Translations under genes and position numbers: made by a program
Source: Ectocarpus siliculosus
Lineage: Eukaryota; Sar; Phaeophyceae; Ectocarpales; Ectocarpaceae
NCBI GenBank assembly: GCA_000310025.1
Contig: FN649738.1
Coordinates: forward strand, 1,404,742 to 1,468,741
Reading direction: 5' to 3'
Length of the DNA: 64,000 bases
The notes under the pieces: generated by a model
The model's database searches: none
What the model was told of the DNA's origin: nothing
What the model saw: only the letters and a program-made list of their open reading frames with translations
In this document: one piece after another, positions 1-14,700 of the stretch
Layout: each line of letters opens with the position of its first letter
Numbering within the stretch: position 1 is the first letter of the stretch

Positions 1-415
1 CAAAAAACGTTCCTAACTCACGACACAGAGGAAAATACCAAAAGACGGATACAGGCGGTGTTTGGATTCCTCGCATGCATAGCTCCAAGCACGCGCCAAG
101 GTAGTTATCCATCCCCTTTTCAAATCGGATTCCCGTTCTTTCTGACTGCAGAATACCGTCTAACCAAATCTGTACTTTACCTTCTCGTCAGGAGTGTTTG
201 TGCCGCGGAGGCAATCCCGCCCAACCGCCTTTAGAAGAGTCTGGAGGTGCCTTGTCCCAAGCTTCCTCCCAGCCTGGAAAGGACGGCGGCGAAAAGAAAG
301 AGCGGTGAGGATCTCGTAGCTGGCAAAAATACGGCGTCCACGATGGCTGCTGTCGATGTGATCATTTTCTACCCGCAGGACTGGAGACGCAAAGAGTTCG
401 ACGGCAATAGAGCGC

Positions 416-2726
416 TCAGAGGCCTTCGTATACCTGTACGGCAGCAGTCGTTTTCCTTGCATCGAGTTTGTTCGGCTCGTAGTCCGCCACTTCTTCGACA
501 AACCAGTCCATGACGGCTTCCTCGGTCGCAGAGTCTGGCGAGGCGCCAATATCTTGGCTCCATCCGCACTCGCCTGAAATGCAAACAACCCACCGTACCC
601 CGTCCGAGCACAAGATCTCACCGTTGGCTTGGAACACTGATCCCACATAAAAACTCGTTGCAGTTGCGTGAGGCCGTGGCAATGCCCTTGTAATTGGGCT
701 CACGGTGGGTTCGATGGGTGTCGCGACAACACCCCAAGAAATATCTCACTCGCTGCCGCAAATACGCCAAACACATGGATGAATGGAAGGCCAGACACCT
801 AATGGGGGCTGGGTGCACCGAAAATCAAGGTGGTGGAATAACAGCTTTCTGGATCGTCTACTATCTTCAACAGGGCAAGGTGGAGCGGATGGTTTCGTGA
901 ACACCGTACTCATCGCACGAAGTTAGGCCAAACAGCAAGGCGTTAAGGGTGAACGTGTTTCTACCAATACCATCGCGGTTCCATCAATACAATTGCCCAC
1001 AAAATAATTGGGGCGTACACACACTATGTTGCAGGACGGCGGGCTCAGCCACCCAACCAACCAGCCTCAGTAAAGCGGCGTTGGCAGCCAAGGGACAAGC
1101 CGATTGCGCTGTGGATCCTCACCCTCAACACCACCCATGCCTGCTGTGGTGTGCGTGCCACGTTCTTCAGCCGTGTCAATCGTGGGGAGGGTGCCGTCCA
1201 CATACCCATCCGAGAGTTGCAACGCCAACGCCCTCGCCAGCAAACAACAGTCAGTCGAGTCGGGCGCCATGTCGCAGATCTGCCAGAGTATCCGAGACGT
1301 CGTGGGTGCGTCAGTGTCGACCATAGCACAAGCCAAGGGGCGGGCGCATCTTACGTAGAACCACCGAGGCACCGTACTCGTGAAACAAGCTCACCTTCGA
1401 CACTCGCCGAGTTTGCAGATAGCGGTCTCCCGCCTTCAAGGCTGCGGCAGCCAAGCCCGCAAGCCCACTGACCACAGGCACCGCGCTCGACAGAAACTCC
1501 AAGGTCTTCCCTGCCTGCAAGAGGAAATGGAACAACGACATCCGATTGACACTCATGCAAAGTAACAGGGCGAGTATTGCGACACAGATACGAAACACTA
1601 CAAGCCCAAATGCAGCAACTTGCGGAGGCCTAAGCGGCGGCAGCACTCACCGTACCCATGCGACCGGTCTTGCTTGTGCAAACCAAGCTACTGGAGACGA
1701 CGCTGGCTGCGAGGTAGGCGTTACACAGACCAGTTCGGATTGCCGTGTAGTATGCCTTGGGACCCGGGGGCAACGCCAGCTCCCGCCGTTGTATGTCTTC
1801 ATTTGTCACGTGTCTCGACTGCGCACCAGGACAATACATCGCAGTTTGCAGTAACGTTGGGCCAAAACATCGTTAGGGAAACAGGAGGAAGGCGACCCAT
1901 GTGCGTGTGGGAAGGGCCACCGGCACAAGGACACCTGCAAAATGGAAACTCTTCCAGGTTAGTTCAAAAGGTGTGCCATATGAAAAGTCGGCTAAAATGC
2001 GTCCGCCAGGCCCTTACCCGTTCTCGGTGTGGGCCGAGGGATCCCTAGACTGCAGTACAGCGCTCACCACCATGTCGCCTAGATCTTCGGCCATTGCCAC
2101 CAGCCTGTTCAGCTCCCCGAGCGTACCCGTCCCGTTAAGCCCCGTGCCGGGAGAAGAGCGATTGATGCCCAGCGCTTCAACAAGCTGTCCAACCTGCTCC
2201 AGGCTTGCTTGACTCCCTCCACATAGCGTGCTCAACGACGAAAAAGAAGAAATCTGAGCCTGAGTAATGTGGTCCATATCTGCCTCCCGTGATGAACCAG
2301 ATATGGGTTCAGTGGTAGCTCCATCTGGCTTCCCGGGCTTGTCGCCCTGTGTCGAGGAACTGGTGCGTACGGCGGGGTTTTCCGCTTTTGTGTCTTCGCG
2401 TACAGCTGCCTGCTCCTGCTGCCGCAGTCTTGCCCTCCACGAATCAAGACTCTCGTCTTTCGCCGGCCCTCCTGAGTCGCACGAACACCAGGCAAGAGTG
2501 AAACGATATGCGTGATGCCCTCATGAGCACACTCCACTCGTCACGACGCTGGACGAGTCATTCAATAATTCTCCACAAGAAGAGCCCGATACATACATTT
2601 CTATCAAATCAATGTTGATACAAAAGTCGTTTCTCCGCTTTACTGTATTTTCATTGATTTTCTTTTGCGCGACTTTCCCGGGCGTATCCTTGCCAGCACT
2701 ATCATACATTCGCGCTTTGCGGTTGC

Positions 2727-2764
<38 letters not shown>

Positions 2765-5700
2765 CCTGATCGAGTGTCTGCAGCAAACTCGTGGACAACA
2801 GATTGTTGGTTCGCATTCATGGTGCTCTGCCTGCAGCAAAGAAAGCGACTTTGAGACAACATTCTGAAACATTGCATCATCGTTATGTCTTTCCTGGGAC
2901 GCCACCTGTTGCACACTATTAGCCCACCAAATTTTGTCTACTTTGCAACCATCGTCTCATGAAACAGCGCATCGGCCATCATTGATAGGCAGCTTAATAC
3001 ATCCACACAAGTAGTGCGAGGTGTATGTTTCGTGGGTAGATTTACATAGGCCAGACCCTCTCCCTGCACAGGTGAGTCGTGTGTACGGGTGAAAGCTCGA
3101 GGTTGGGACAGGATGCCGGTGAGGAGTTCAAACGTCAATCAAAAGTTCAATGGTTCGGATCTTGCGCTCAAATCCATCTCCGTGGATGCTGTCCCGCCTT
3201 CACGGTCGTGTAATGGCCGGTGTTGGGCACCTTTGTTTAAAGTCAAAAGGTTGTACGGCCTCCCCTTGCTTTGTGGTTCATTTGGAGTTGCGTGCAATGT
3301 CCTCTCTTGAAAGAGAAGCGCGGCCTAAGCATTCTCACTCGTCGTTTCACCCCTATAATAGTGCAAGCTTTGTGACGGATTTCCGGACTTTCCCCGGAAC
3401 GCAGCCGCACAAGGAACATCGTACCCATACAATCACATGCTTTCGTGGGAGTGAAATGTGGCAATTGATTTTCTTGCTGCCACAGAGATACGGCTCCACA
3501 AAATCTTGAAAAATGCATGGCCTTTTCGGTGTCCAAGAGGCAATGAATGCTCATCTACGGTTCTGCGTCTACTCTCCCTCACCGGTCAGGCTGTTGCTGG
3601 CGATCTCAAGCGTCTTCAAGTTGCGCAGAGCTCCAAACTCGTGAGGGATGGAACCTGGACAAACATGCATCGCATGCTATTTAAGGCTCGCCATCGTCCC
3701 GACGGGCGTTGCGGGTAACATACGAATGACGGCGCCGGCTGTACGACAGCGGTCCGTCTACGGTGTTCAACCAACACGAGGTTTTATCACTGCCAGAGCA
3801 CTTTCGAGGATGTGAATTGCACGACGAGCACCGCCGGGTCAGACATGTCCTAGCATACGACGGTCTTAATGCACTTGTAAACCGCTCCCATTAAATGCCA
3901 TCATCAAGTCACCAAATCCTAGGGCTGCGACCGGAGGCTGCGAGATTCCGCACGGTCCTTCACGTGTTTCCGCGAGGACCCATTTCGTATTCCTTGTCTC
4001 TATGATTTACCGCTGGCTATGCTCAAGACAAGGTTGGAAACGGAATAGCGATTTATCAGTTCTAGTTCCATGTTCGCATTTTGTTTACGGTTCAAAACAC
4101 CTCCCTGAACCGAATGATTGACCTACTGCAAAGTGTGCGAAGTATAGCAATTGGTTCTTGCTCTTCACACATGATATGGCGTCAATTTACTCCCTGGGAA
4201 AAATGACGGCATTTCCGGTGTCCACTCAGCTATGCAATGCATGTCCAATGTCCGCGATACTGTATTGTATTTTAGACCCGGTTCTCCGTCGACTTCCCCT
4301 CAACGGTCAGGCAACATGTTTGGGACGGACGAAGCGGCGTATTGGGGGTACCAGTGTTCCATCTAAACAAGTTCCCTGGAAATTCAGCCCCCAAAGGAAA
4401 ATGCGTAACGTTCACCTTCTTAAGCTCGCCAGGGCTCCAGTGACCTCTTGGACAAACTTAGAAACACACAAAAAAAAAAAAAACAACAGGGGCAGCACGC
4501 CAAAACGAACCTCTTGCTCTTGATTTAACGGACATAACCTTAGCCGTGCGGCAATGAATCGACCAATACAGAGACAGGGGGGCGGCAAAAGCCACCCACC
4601 CGAGCTATGTATTTGGTTTTCACAAGAATGGATTGGCAATGGTTGGGCACTGTGACGTCGTCATCCCCTCGTGACAGTCCTCGGAACCGCCACAAAGAGA
4701 GACAAAACCCGTCGCATTCTTCCTCTTTCCTCGGACATTCAACCGGCGGTCGGTTCAGCGTATTGAGTACCACATTATGGCACAACGGAAGGGCGAAGGC
4801 AGTAGCCACTTACTGAGCTGTGCGATCGTGTGCACATCGCGTTTCCTGCAGGTTGAGGCTGTGAGGAAGATAAGGTTTCGTCGACGATGTATCGCACTGC
4901 TTTCAATTCGAACGGAAATCACACTGCTTGACGACCGCGGTGATTTCGATTTTGAGTGTTTCGGTGGTAGCTTTGGAGAAAAAGGGCGGAGTACCTTGAA
5001 AAGCCACAGCCAGATACAAACAGCATACTAAATCAAACTTATCATGAAAGGTTGTGAGATAAAACAATCCATCATCTATTGCAGCTCGATGAGAGCTCCA
5101 AGCGCCTCGGGGATGGGTCCTGCCCGAGACAAAAGCACAATGAGTCACATGTCGTGATGAAATTTCAAATGCAACGCAAGACACCATGTGTACTTTACGG
5201 AGATGCTCCACAAGCGACTCCAGAAACCGAGTAACACCAGCTATGTGTCAACGCCGTTTGCTTCCCTCAGAATTCAGCTTGCTTCGGAGCGCGACCAACA
5301 CAATCAGCATATCGCACTGACACGTAGGTCAAGCATCCACATCTCTCCAACATCCCCCGTGATGCTAAACGTTCTCGGTTCCAACCATTCTACCGGATCT
5401 TGTTGCGGGCACCAATGCCTCCCTATCCTGACGAGAGATGGCCCATCTTTCCACGGGCATCAGCTGCGGTTTTCGGAGACGAATCCGGGGGGGAAGATGC
5501 AGAGAGCTAGGGAATAAGAGTCTCGCTAGAGGTATGCCCTCGGGTGTTACTGCTAGACACAACGACTCGAGGCTGCGGGGTCGGTATCGTCGAACGTAAT
5601 GGTTGGAAACACATGGCACAAGCTGATGTCCATCCGTTAGGAGCTTCCTGTGGCCTCGAGTTCCAGTGTCTAGTCTCCGATGATAGGCGAGAGCAAAGTG

Positions 5701-8700
5701 AAATAGAAATAGCCATTCCTTCGAGGTATAAATCAGTAACTTGAGTTGCGTCTACAATGCACCGTAAGGGTGTCGACGTCACACGACAAAGTGTGACGAG
5801 ACCCCAGCACACCAACAACAAGGCCACCGACGTGCTGTCGCCGCCTTGACTGAGCAACCTCAGCTAAGACTGCGTCACCTATATCCATCCAGCTCAGCGA
5901 CTGAGGAGGAGGCAGCGAGGGTGTCGCCAAATAACGGACAAGGGGTACAACAGCGGCATACAGCGCCGAGGTCCTTTCGGTACAGACGGGTCCCAGTACA
6001 GCACGACCGCCAGATACAAACGTTAGCATGAAGGCTGTCGGATCCTAAAGCAAACCATCATCTAGGGCGTCGTAGGCGGCCTTGTTCTAACATCGCGCTG
6101 AGTTGCATTCTGTCTTACCTGAGAGATGGTTGTCGTTGAGCCAAAGCCTTTCCAATTTGCCGAGACCTCCAAGCACTCCTGGAATGGACCCTGCACAAAA
6201 CAAAAGAGCCACACGATGAACTCGTTAGCTCGCCGCTGGTGGGCGCGGCGTGGTGAAAGGTATGATGCGGCCGGCTGGTTAAACATCGGTCCGACCTACC
6301 GCGTGTGCGAGACACGAAAGCAAGCAATCTTCCCACGCCATCCCATCTCACCAGTGAGCTTGTTGTCGGACATGTCAAGGTTCTTCAGCTCGCGAAGAGC
6401 TCCGAGCGCCTCGGGGATGGGTCCTGCACGAGACAAAAGCACAATGAGTTACATGTCGTGATGCAATTTCCAATGCAGCGCAAGACGCCATGTGTCAACC
6501 ACGCCCGGTGTGTACTGTACGGAGATGCTCCACAAGCGACTCCAGAAACCGAGTAACACCAGCAACGCGGTAACGCCGTTTGCTTCCCTCACAATTCAGC
6601 TTGCTTCGGATCGCGACCAACACAATCAGCATATCGCACTGACACGTAGGTCAAGCATCCATATCTCTCCAACATCCCCCGTGATGCTAAGCGTTCTCGG
6701 TTCCAACTATTCTACCGGATCTTGTTGGGGGCACCAATGCCTCCCTACCCTGACGAGAGATGACCCGTCTTTCCACGGGCATCAGCTACGGTTTTCGGAG
6801 ACGAATCCGGGGGGGAAGATGCGGACAGCAAGGGAATAAGACTCCCGCTAGAGGTATGCCCTCCGGTGTTTCTACTAGATACAACCACTCGAGGCTGCGG
6901 GGTCGGTATCGTCGAACGCAATGGTTGGAAACACATGGCACAAGGTGATGCCAATCCGTTAGGTACTTCCTGTGGCCTCGAGTTCCAGTGTCTACTGTAG
7001 CCTCCGATGATAGGTGAGAGCAAAGTGAAATGGAAATAGCCATTCCTTCGAGGTATAATGCATAGAGCATCCTGAGTTGCGCCTACAATGCACCGTGAGG
7101 GTGTCGACGTCACACGACGAGCTGTGACGACACCCCAGCACACCAACAACAAGGCCACCGATGTGCTGTCGCCGCCTTGACTGAGCAAAGTGTCACGCAT
7201 AGTCGCCACTTAGCTATGGGCCAACAGACATACCGCGTATATACAGCCTTGCCGAGTCCCACCCGTGTATGGGGAAACATCGCTTCAAGTGAAGCAAAAA
7301 TGATAATGCTACAGCAAAACCTACACTACCGTAGGACACCTGTGAAACGATCCACGGTATGGTATCGTGCAAAACAAGGCGCCAAATACCGAACAACGGA
7401 TACATGAACGGATACAAGCTGCGGGTTGCTTGAAACGTTTTCTTTGCGACAGCAACCAAACCAATACGCAAACAACCAACACAAGACACCATCATCAATG
7501 TCGTGCGATTCTACTGCACACGACCCTCTACGGCGTCGTGAGCGGGATTGCTCCCCCTTCGCAACGTGTTCCATTCTCCCTCACCGGTCAGCTGGTTGCC
7601 GTCGAGTCGAAGAATGTGCACCTTTCCGAGGCCTCCAAGCTCTCTGGGAATGGAACCTGCACGGGCGTACAGCAGGTGGCCCACTGGTTATGCTGCTGCT
7701 GATGTACTGAGCATGATGAGGAGACATGTGTGGTGCCGCCGGCTTGTTCAACATCGGACCCGCCGACGTCATGGGCGAGACACGAAATGATGTCCCCACG
7801 CGATCCTCCCTCACCGATGAACTTGGCGACGTTCACCACATAAGTTTCTTCAGCTTGCCATGTAAGTCTCACGTGTGATCGACTTGCATGCGTTCTCCAA
7901 GATGAGAATGTCGCCACCGTTTCGTGGGTTCGGGGGACGCTATGCAAGCCAACCAGACCACCTATTGGTACCCGCTGATGGCAACCAAAAGCTCTTGCCG
8001 GTGAGCTCGCTTGCGTCCGGACTACCGCGACCAACGCATCCACCCGACACTCACGTCGAAAGTCGCAAGCTCTCAAACTGCTACATCATGCGAATCGTTT
8101 CAAATCCTGACCACCCGCGGTATCGTTGCAGGGCACCGAGGCCTCCCTACTCAGACGAAATTGGATCTGTATCTCCAAGAGCATCGTTTCCGGGTTTAGG
8201 CCACAACTCCAGGGATACAGATGCATGATGCAAGGGGGAATGTCCCCCGCCCCAGGCATGCGTTTGGTGCCTCTACGATGTACAACGGTTCGAAGGTGTG
8301 GGATTGTTTTCGATCAGAGAGCAAGGATATCAAGTACGGGCAAACACAAGTCATGCCATCGCCAGCCTCCTGTGGCCTCGCTTTCCGATGGATAGTCGAT
8401 AGGTTCCGAGCAAGAGCGAAACAATAATGAAACGACCACCTGTTAGAGGTGCATTGCATGGCACGTCCTGGTTGCAAGCATGATGTATCGTAAAGCTGCT
8501 GTGGACGGCAAAACATAGCTGTGACAACACACCAACACATGAAACGAGGAGCCACTGATAGGCTGCCTTCATATTTGGAGGAAGTGCCACGTGTAGTCCC
8601 CACGTCGCTACGGGCCATCTGGCATCCCGCGAATTTTCAATCACGTCGCGTGTCGTGCAGGCGACACCACGAGTCTCATTTCATACACCAACTACAAACC

Positions 8701-11700
8701 TGAGCTGAGACTGCGTCACCTATATCAATCTAGCTAAGCGACTGAGGAGGAGGCAGGAGAGTGTCACCAAATAACGGACAAGGGGTTCAACAGCGGCATA
8801 CAGCGCCGAGGTCCTTACGGTACAGACGGATCCCAGTACAGCACGACCGCCAGATACAAACGTTAGCATGAAGGCTGTAGGATCCGAAAGCAAACCATCA
8901 TCTAGGGCGTTGTAGGCGGCCTTGTTCTAACATCGCGCTGAGTTGCATTCTGTCTTACCTGAGAGCTGGTTGCCGTAGAGACAAAGCTCTTCCAACTTGC
9001 CGAGACCTCCAAGCTTTCTCGGGATGGACCCTGCACAAAACAAAAGAGCCACACCGTCAACTCGTTAGGAAGCCGCTGGTCGGCGCGGCGTAGTGAAAAG
9101 GTATGAAGCGGCCGACTGGCCGAACATCGGTCCGACCTACCGCGTGGGCGAGACACGAAAGGCATCAATCTTCCCACGCCATCCCATCTCACCAGTGAGC
9201 TTGTTGGCGGACATGGAAAGGTTCTTCAGCTCGCTGAGACCTCCAAGCGCCTCGGGGATAGTCCCTGCTCGAGACAAAAGCACAATGAGTCACACGTCGT
9301 GATGCAATGTCAAATGCAACGCAAGACACGATGTGTCAACCAAGCCCGGTTTGTGCTGTACGGAGATTCTCCACAAGCGACTCCAGAAACCCAGTAACAC
9401 CAGCTATGTGTCAACGCCGTTTGCTTCCCTCAGAATTCAGCTTGCTTCGGATCGCGACCAACACGACCAGCATATCGCACTGACACGAAGGTCAAGCATC
9501 CACATCTCTCCAACATCCCCCGTGATGCTAAGCGTTCTCGGTTCCAACTATTCTACCGGATTTGTTGCGGGCACCAATGCCTCCCTACCCCCACGAGAAA
9601 CGGCCCATCTTTCCACGGGCATCAGCTACGGATTTCGGAGACGAATCCAGGGGGGAAGATGCAGAGAGCTAGGTAATGAGACTCTCGCTAGAGGTATGCC
9701 CTCGGGTGTTACTGCTAGACACAACGACTCGAGGCTGCTGGGTCGGTATCGTCGAACGCAATGGTTGGAAACACATGGTGCAAGCTGATGTCAATCCGTT
9801 AGGAGCTTTCTGTGGCCTCGAGTTCCAGTGTCTAGTCTCCGATGATAGGCGAGAGCCAAGTGAAATAGAAATAGCCATCCCTTCGAGGTATAATGCATAG
9901 GGCATCCTGAGTTGCGCCTACAATGCACCGTAAGGGTGTCGACGCCACGCGACAAGCTGTGACGACACCCTAGCACACCAACAAAAAGGCCACAGCCGTG
10001 CTGTCGCCGCCTTGACTGGACAAAGTGTCACCCATAGTCGCCACTTCGCTATGGGCCAACTGACATACCGCGTATATAGAGCCTTGCAGCGTCCACGCCC
10101 GTGTATGGGGAAACATCGCTTCAAGTGAAGCAAATATGATAATGCTACAGCAAAACCTCCACTACTGTAGCACACCTATGAAAGTGCCCACTGTATAGTA
10201 TCGTGCAAAACGTGTTGCCAAATACCGAACAACGTGTAAATGAACGGATCTAAGCTGCGAGTTGCTTGAAACGTTGTCTTTGCGACCTAACCCCAACCAA
10301 TACACAAACAACCAACATCAACACCTCATCATCATTGACGTCATGCGATTCTACTGCACACTACCCTCTACGGCATCGTGAGCGGGATTGTTCCCGATTC
10401 GCAACGTGTTCCATTCTCCCTCACCGGTCAGCTGATTGCCGTCGAGTCGAAGAATGTGCACCTTTCCGAGGCCTCCAAGCTCTCCGGGGATGGAACCTGC
10501 ACGGGTGTACAGCAGGTGGCCCACTGGTTATGCTGCTGCTGATGTACTGAGCATGATGAGGAAACATGGGTGATGCTGCCGGCTTGTTCAACATCGGACC
10601 CGCCGACGTCATGGGCGAGACACGAAATGATGTCCCCACGCCATTCTCCCTCACCGATGAACTTGGCGACGTTCACCACACAAGTTTCTTCAGCTTGCGA
10701 TGTGAGTCTCACGTGTGATCGACTTGCATGCGTTCTCCAAGATGAGAAGATGAGAATGTCGCCACCGTTTCGTGGGTTCGGGGGACGCTATGCAAGCCAA
10801 CCAGACCACCTATTGGTACCCTCTAATGGCAACCAAAAGCTCTTGCCGGTGAGCTCGCTTGCGTCCGGACTACCGCGACCAACGCATCGACCTGACACTC
10901 ACGTCGAAAGTCGCAACCTCTCAAACTGCTACATCATGCGAATCGTTTCAAATCCTGACCAACCGCGGTATTGTTGCAGGGCACCGAGGCCTCCCTACTC
11001 AGACGAAATTGGATCTGTATCTCCAAGAGCATCGTTTCCGGGTGTAGGCCACAACTCCAGGGATACAGATCCATGATGCAAGGGGAAATGTCCCCCGCCC
11101 CAGGCATGCGTTTGGTGCCTCCACGATCTACAACGGTTGGAAGGTGTGAGATTGTTATCGATCAAAAAGCAAGCATATCAAGTATGGGCAAACAGAAGTC
11201 ACGCAATTTCCAGCCTCCTGTGGCCTCGCTTTCCGATGGATAGTCGATAGGTTCCGAGCAAGAGCGAAACAACAATGAAACGACCCCCTCTTAGAGGTGC
11301 ATTGCATGGCACGTCCTGGTTGCAAGCATAGTGTATCGTAAAGCTGCTGTGGACGGCAAAACATAGCTGTGACAACACACCAACACATGAAACGAGGAGC
11401 CACTGATAGGCTGCCTTCATATTTGGAGGAAGTGCCACGTGTAGTCCCCACGTCGCTACGGGCCATCTGGCATCCCGCGAATTTTCAATCACGTCGCGTG
11501 TCGTGCAGGCGACACCACGAGTCTCATTTCATACACCAACTACAAACCTGAGCTGAGACTGCGTCACCTACCGTATAAGACACAAGATAACACACCCCCT
11601 GGACCGATTTTCAAAGCTCCATTACTCCACGACGAAGAGGATGCATGAATGAAACAATACGTTTTCGAACAGCTCTCGACGAGACGGTTCCAACGCCGCC

Positions 11701-14700
11701 GTTTTCGGCGCTGTGACTCTTCCTGCTGTTGAGAAATCGAGCTTTGAAAATCGGCCAAGGGGGTGTGTTATCTTGTGTCATATACGGTATATCAATCTAG
11801 CTAAGCGACTGAGGAGGAGGCAGGAGAGTGTCGCCAAGTAACGGACAAGGGGTACAACAGCGGCATACAGCGCCGAGGTCCTTTCGGTACAGACGGGTCC
11901 CAGTACAGCACGACCGCCAGATACAAACGTAAGTATGAAGGCTGTAGGACCCTAATGCCAACCATTATCTAGGGCGTCGTAGGCGGCCTTGTTCTAACAT
12001 CGCGCTGAGTTGCATTCTGTCTTACCTGAGAGATGGTTGTCGTTGAGAAAAAGTATTTTCAACTCGCCGAGACCTCCAAGCACTCCTGGAATGGACCCTG
12101 CACAAATCAAAAGAGCCAAACGATGAACTCGTTACTTCGCCGCTGGTGGGCGCGGCATGGTGAAACATGTATGATGCGGCCGGCTGGAAAAAAACATCGG
12201 TCCGACCTACCGCGTGGGCGAGACACGAAAGGAATCAATCTTCCCACGCCATCCCATCTCACCAGTGAGCTTGTTGTCGGACATGTCAAGGTTCTTCAGC
12301 TCGCGAAGAGCTCCGAGCGCCTCGGGGATGGGTCCTGCACGAGACAAAAGCACAATGAGTTACATGTCGTGATGCAATTTCCAATGCAGCGCAAGACGCC
12401 ATGTGTCAACCACGCCCGGTGTGTACTGTACGGAGATGCTCCACAAGCGACTCCAGAAACCGAGTAACACCAGCAACGCGGTAACGCCGTTTGCTTCCCT
12501 CACAATTCAGCTTGCTTCGGATCGCGACCAACACAATCAGCATATCGCACTGACACGTAGGTCAAGCATCCACATCTCTCCAACATCCCCCGTGATGCTA
12601 AACGTTCTCGGTTCCAACTATTCTACCGGATTTGTTGCGGGCACCAATGCCTCCCTACCCTGACGAGAGATGACCCATCTTTCCACGGGCATCAGCTACG
12701 GATTTCGGAGACGAATCCGGGGGGGAAGATGCAGAGACCTAGGGAATAAGACTCCCGCTAGAGGTATGCCCTCGGGTGTTACTACTAGACACAACGACTC
12801 GAGGCTGCGGGGTCGGTATCGTCGAACGCAATGGTTGGAAACACATGGCACAAGCTCATGTCAATCCGTTAGGAGCTTCCTGTGGCCTCGAGTTCCAGTG
12901 TCTACTGTAGCCTCCGATGATAGGTGAGAGCCAAGTGAAACAGAAATAGCCATTCCTTGCAGGTATAATGCATAGAGCATCCTGAGTTGCGCCTACAATG
13001 CAACGTGAGGGTGTCGACGTTACACGACAAACTGTTACGACACCCCAGCACACCAACAACAAGGCCACCGACGTGCTGTCGCCGCCTTGACTGAGCAAAG
13101 TGTCACGAATAGTCGCCACTTCGCTATGAACCAACTGACATACCGCGTATAAACAGTCTTGCCGAGCCCACGCCCGTGTATGGGGAAAAATCGCTTAAGT
13201 GAAGCATAAATGATAATGCTACAGCAAAACATCCACTACCGTAGGACACCTGTGAAACGGTCCACGGTATGGTATCGTGCAAAACGTGTCGCCAAATACC
13301 GAACAAGGGGTACATGAACGGATACAAGCTGCGGGTTGCTTGAAACGTTGTCTTTGCGACCTAACCCAAACCAATACGTAAACAACCAACACAAGACACC
13401 ATCATCAATGTCGTGCGATTCTACTGCACACTACCCTCTACGGCGTCGTGAGTGGGATTGTTACCGCTTCGCAACGTGTTCCATTCTCCCTCACCGGAAA
13501 GCTGGTTGCCGTCGAGTCGAAGAATTTGCACCTTTCCGAGGCCTCCAAGCTCTCCGGGGATGGAACCTGCACGGGCGTACAGCAGGTGGCCCACTGGTTA
13601 TGCTGCTGCTAATGTACTGAGCATGATGAGGAAACGTGTGTGATGCCGCCGGCTTGTTCAACATCGGACCCGCCGACGTCATGGGCGAGGCACGAAATGA
13701 TGTCCCCACGCCATCCTTCCTCACCGATGAACTTGGCCACGTTGACCACACAAGTTTCTTCAGCTTGCGATGTGAGTCTCACGTGTGATCGACTTGCATG
13801 CGTATTCCACGATGAGAATGTGGCCACCATTTCGTGGGTTCGGGAGCCGCTATGCAAGCCAATCAGACCACGTATTGCTACCCTCCAATGGCAACCAAAA
13901 GCTCTTGCCGGTGAGCTCGCTTGCGTACGGACTACCGCGACCAACGCATCCACCTGACACTCACGTCGAAAGTCGCAACCTCTCAAACTGCTACATCATG
14001 CGAATCGTTTCAAATCCTGACCAACCGCGGCATTGCTGCAGGGCACCGAGGCCCCCCTACTCAGACGAAATTGGATCTGTATCTCCAAGAGCATCGTTTC
14101 CGGGTTTAGGCCACAACTCCAGGGATACAGATGCATGATGCAAGGGGAAATGTCCCCCGCCCGAGGCATGCGTTTGGTGCCTCTACGATCTACAACGGTT
14201 CGAAGGTGTGGGATTGTTATCGTTCAGAGAGGAAGGGTTTGTAGTATGGGTAAACAGAAGTCACGCCATTGCCAGCCTCCTGTGGCCTCGCTTTCCGATG
14301 GATAGTCGATAGGTTCCGAGGAAGAGCGAAACAATAATGAAACGACCACCTCTTAGAGGTGCATTGCATGGCACGTCCTGGTTGCAAGCATAGTGTATCG
14401 TAAAGCTGCTGTGGACGGCAAAACATAGCTGTGACAGCACACCAACACATGAAACGAGGAGCCACTGATGGGCTGCCTTCATATTTGGAGGAAGTGCCAC
14501 GTGTAGTCCCCACGTCGCTACGGGCCATCTGGCATCCCGCGAATTTTCAATCACGTCGCGTGTCGTGCAGGCGACACCACGAGTCTCATTTCATACACCA
14601 ACTACAAACCTGAGCTGAGACTGCGTCACCTATATCAATCTAGCTAAGCGACTGAGGAGGAGGCAGGGAGAGTGTCACCAAATAACGGACAAGGGGTTCA

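Larger units (their letters stand above)
8895..11956 (-). repeat. LRR cassette unit 2 (3,062 bp; 2,843 bp without the MITE)
   Basis: Second unit, with type I (8959-9030), type II (9193-9264) and type III (10425-10496) exons and a fossil exon. It carries a 217-bp MITE plus a 2-bp target duplication at 11571-11789. Subtracting those 219 bp gives 2,843 bp, the same length as unit 1. Confidence 0.85.

Noticed and set aside
2727-2916. Long Ser/Leu-repeat ORF across the AG microsatellite
   Set aside because: It is only the translation of an (AG)n run in an intron.
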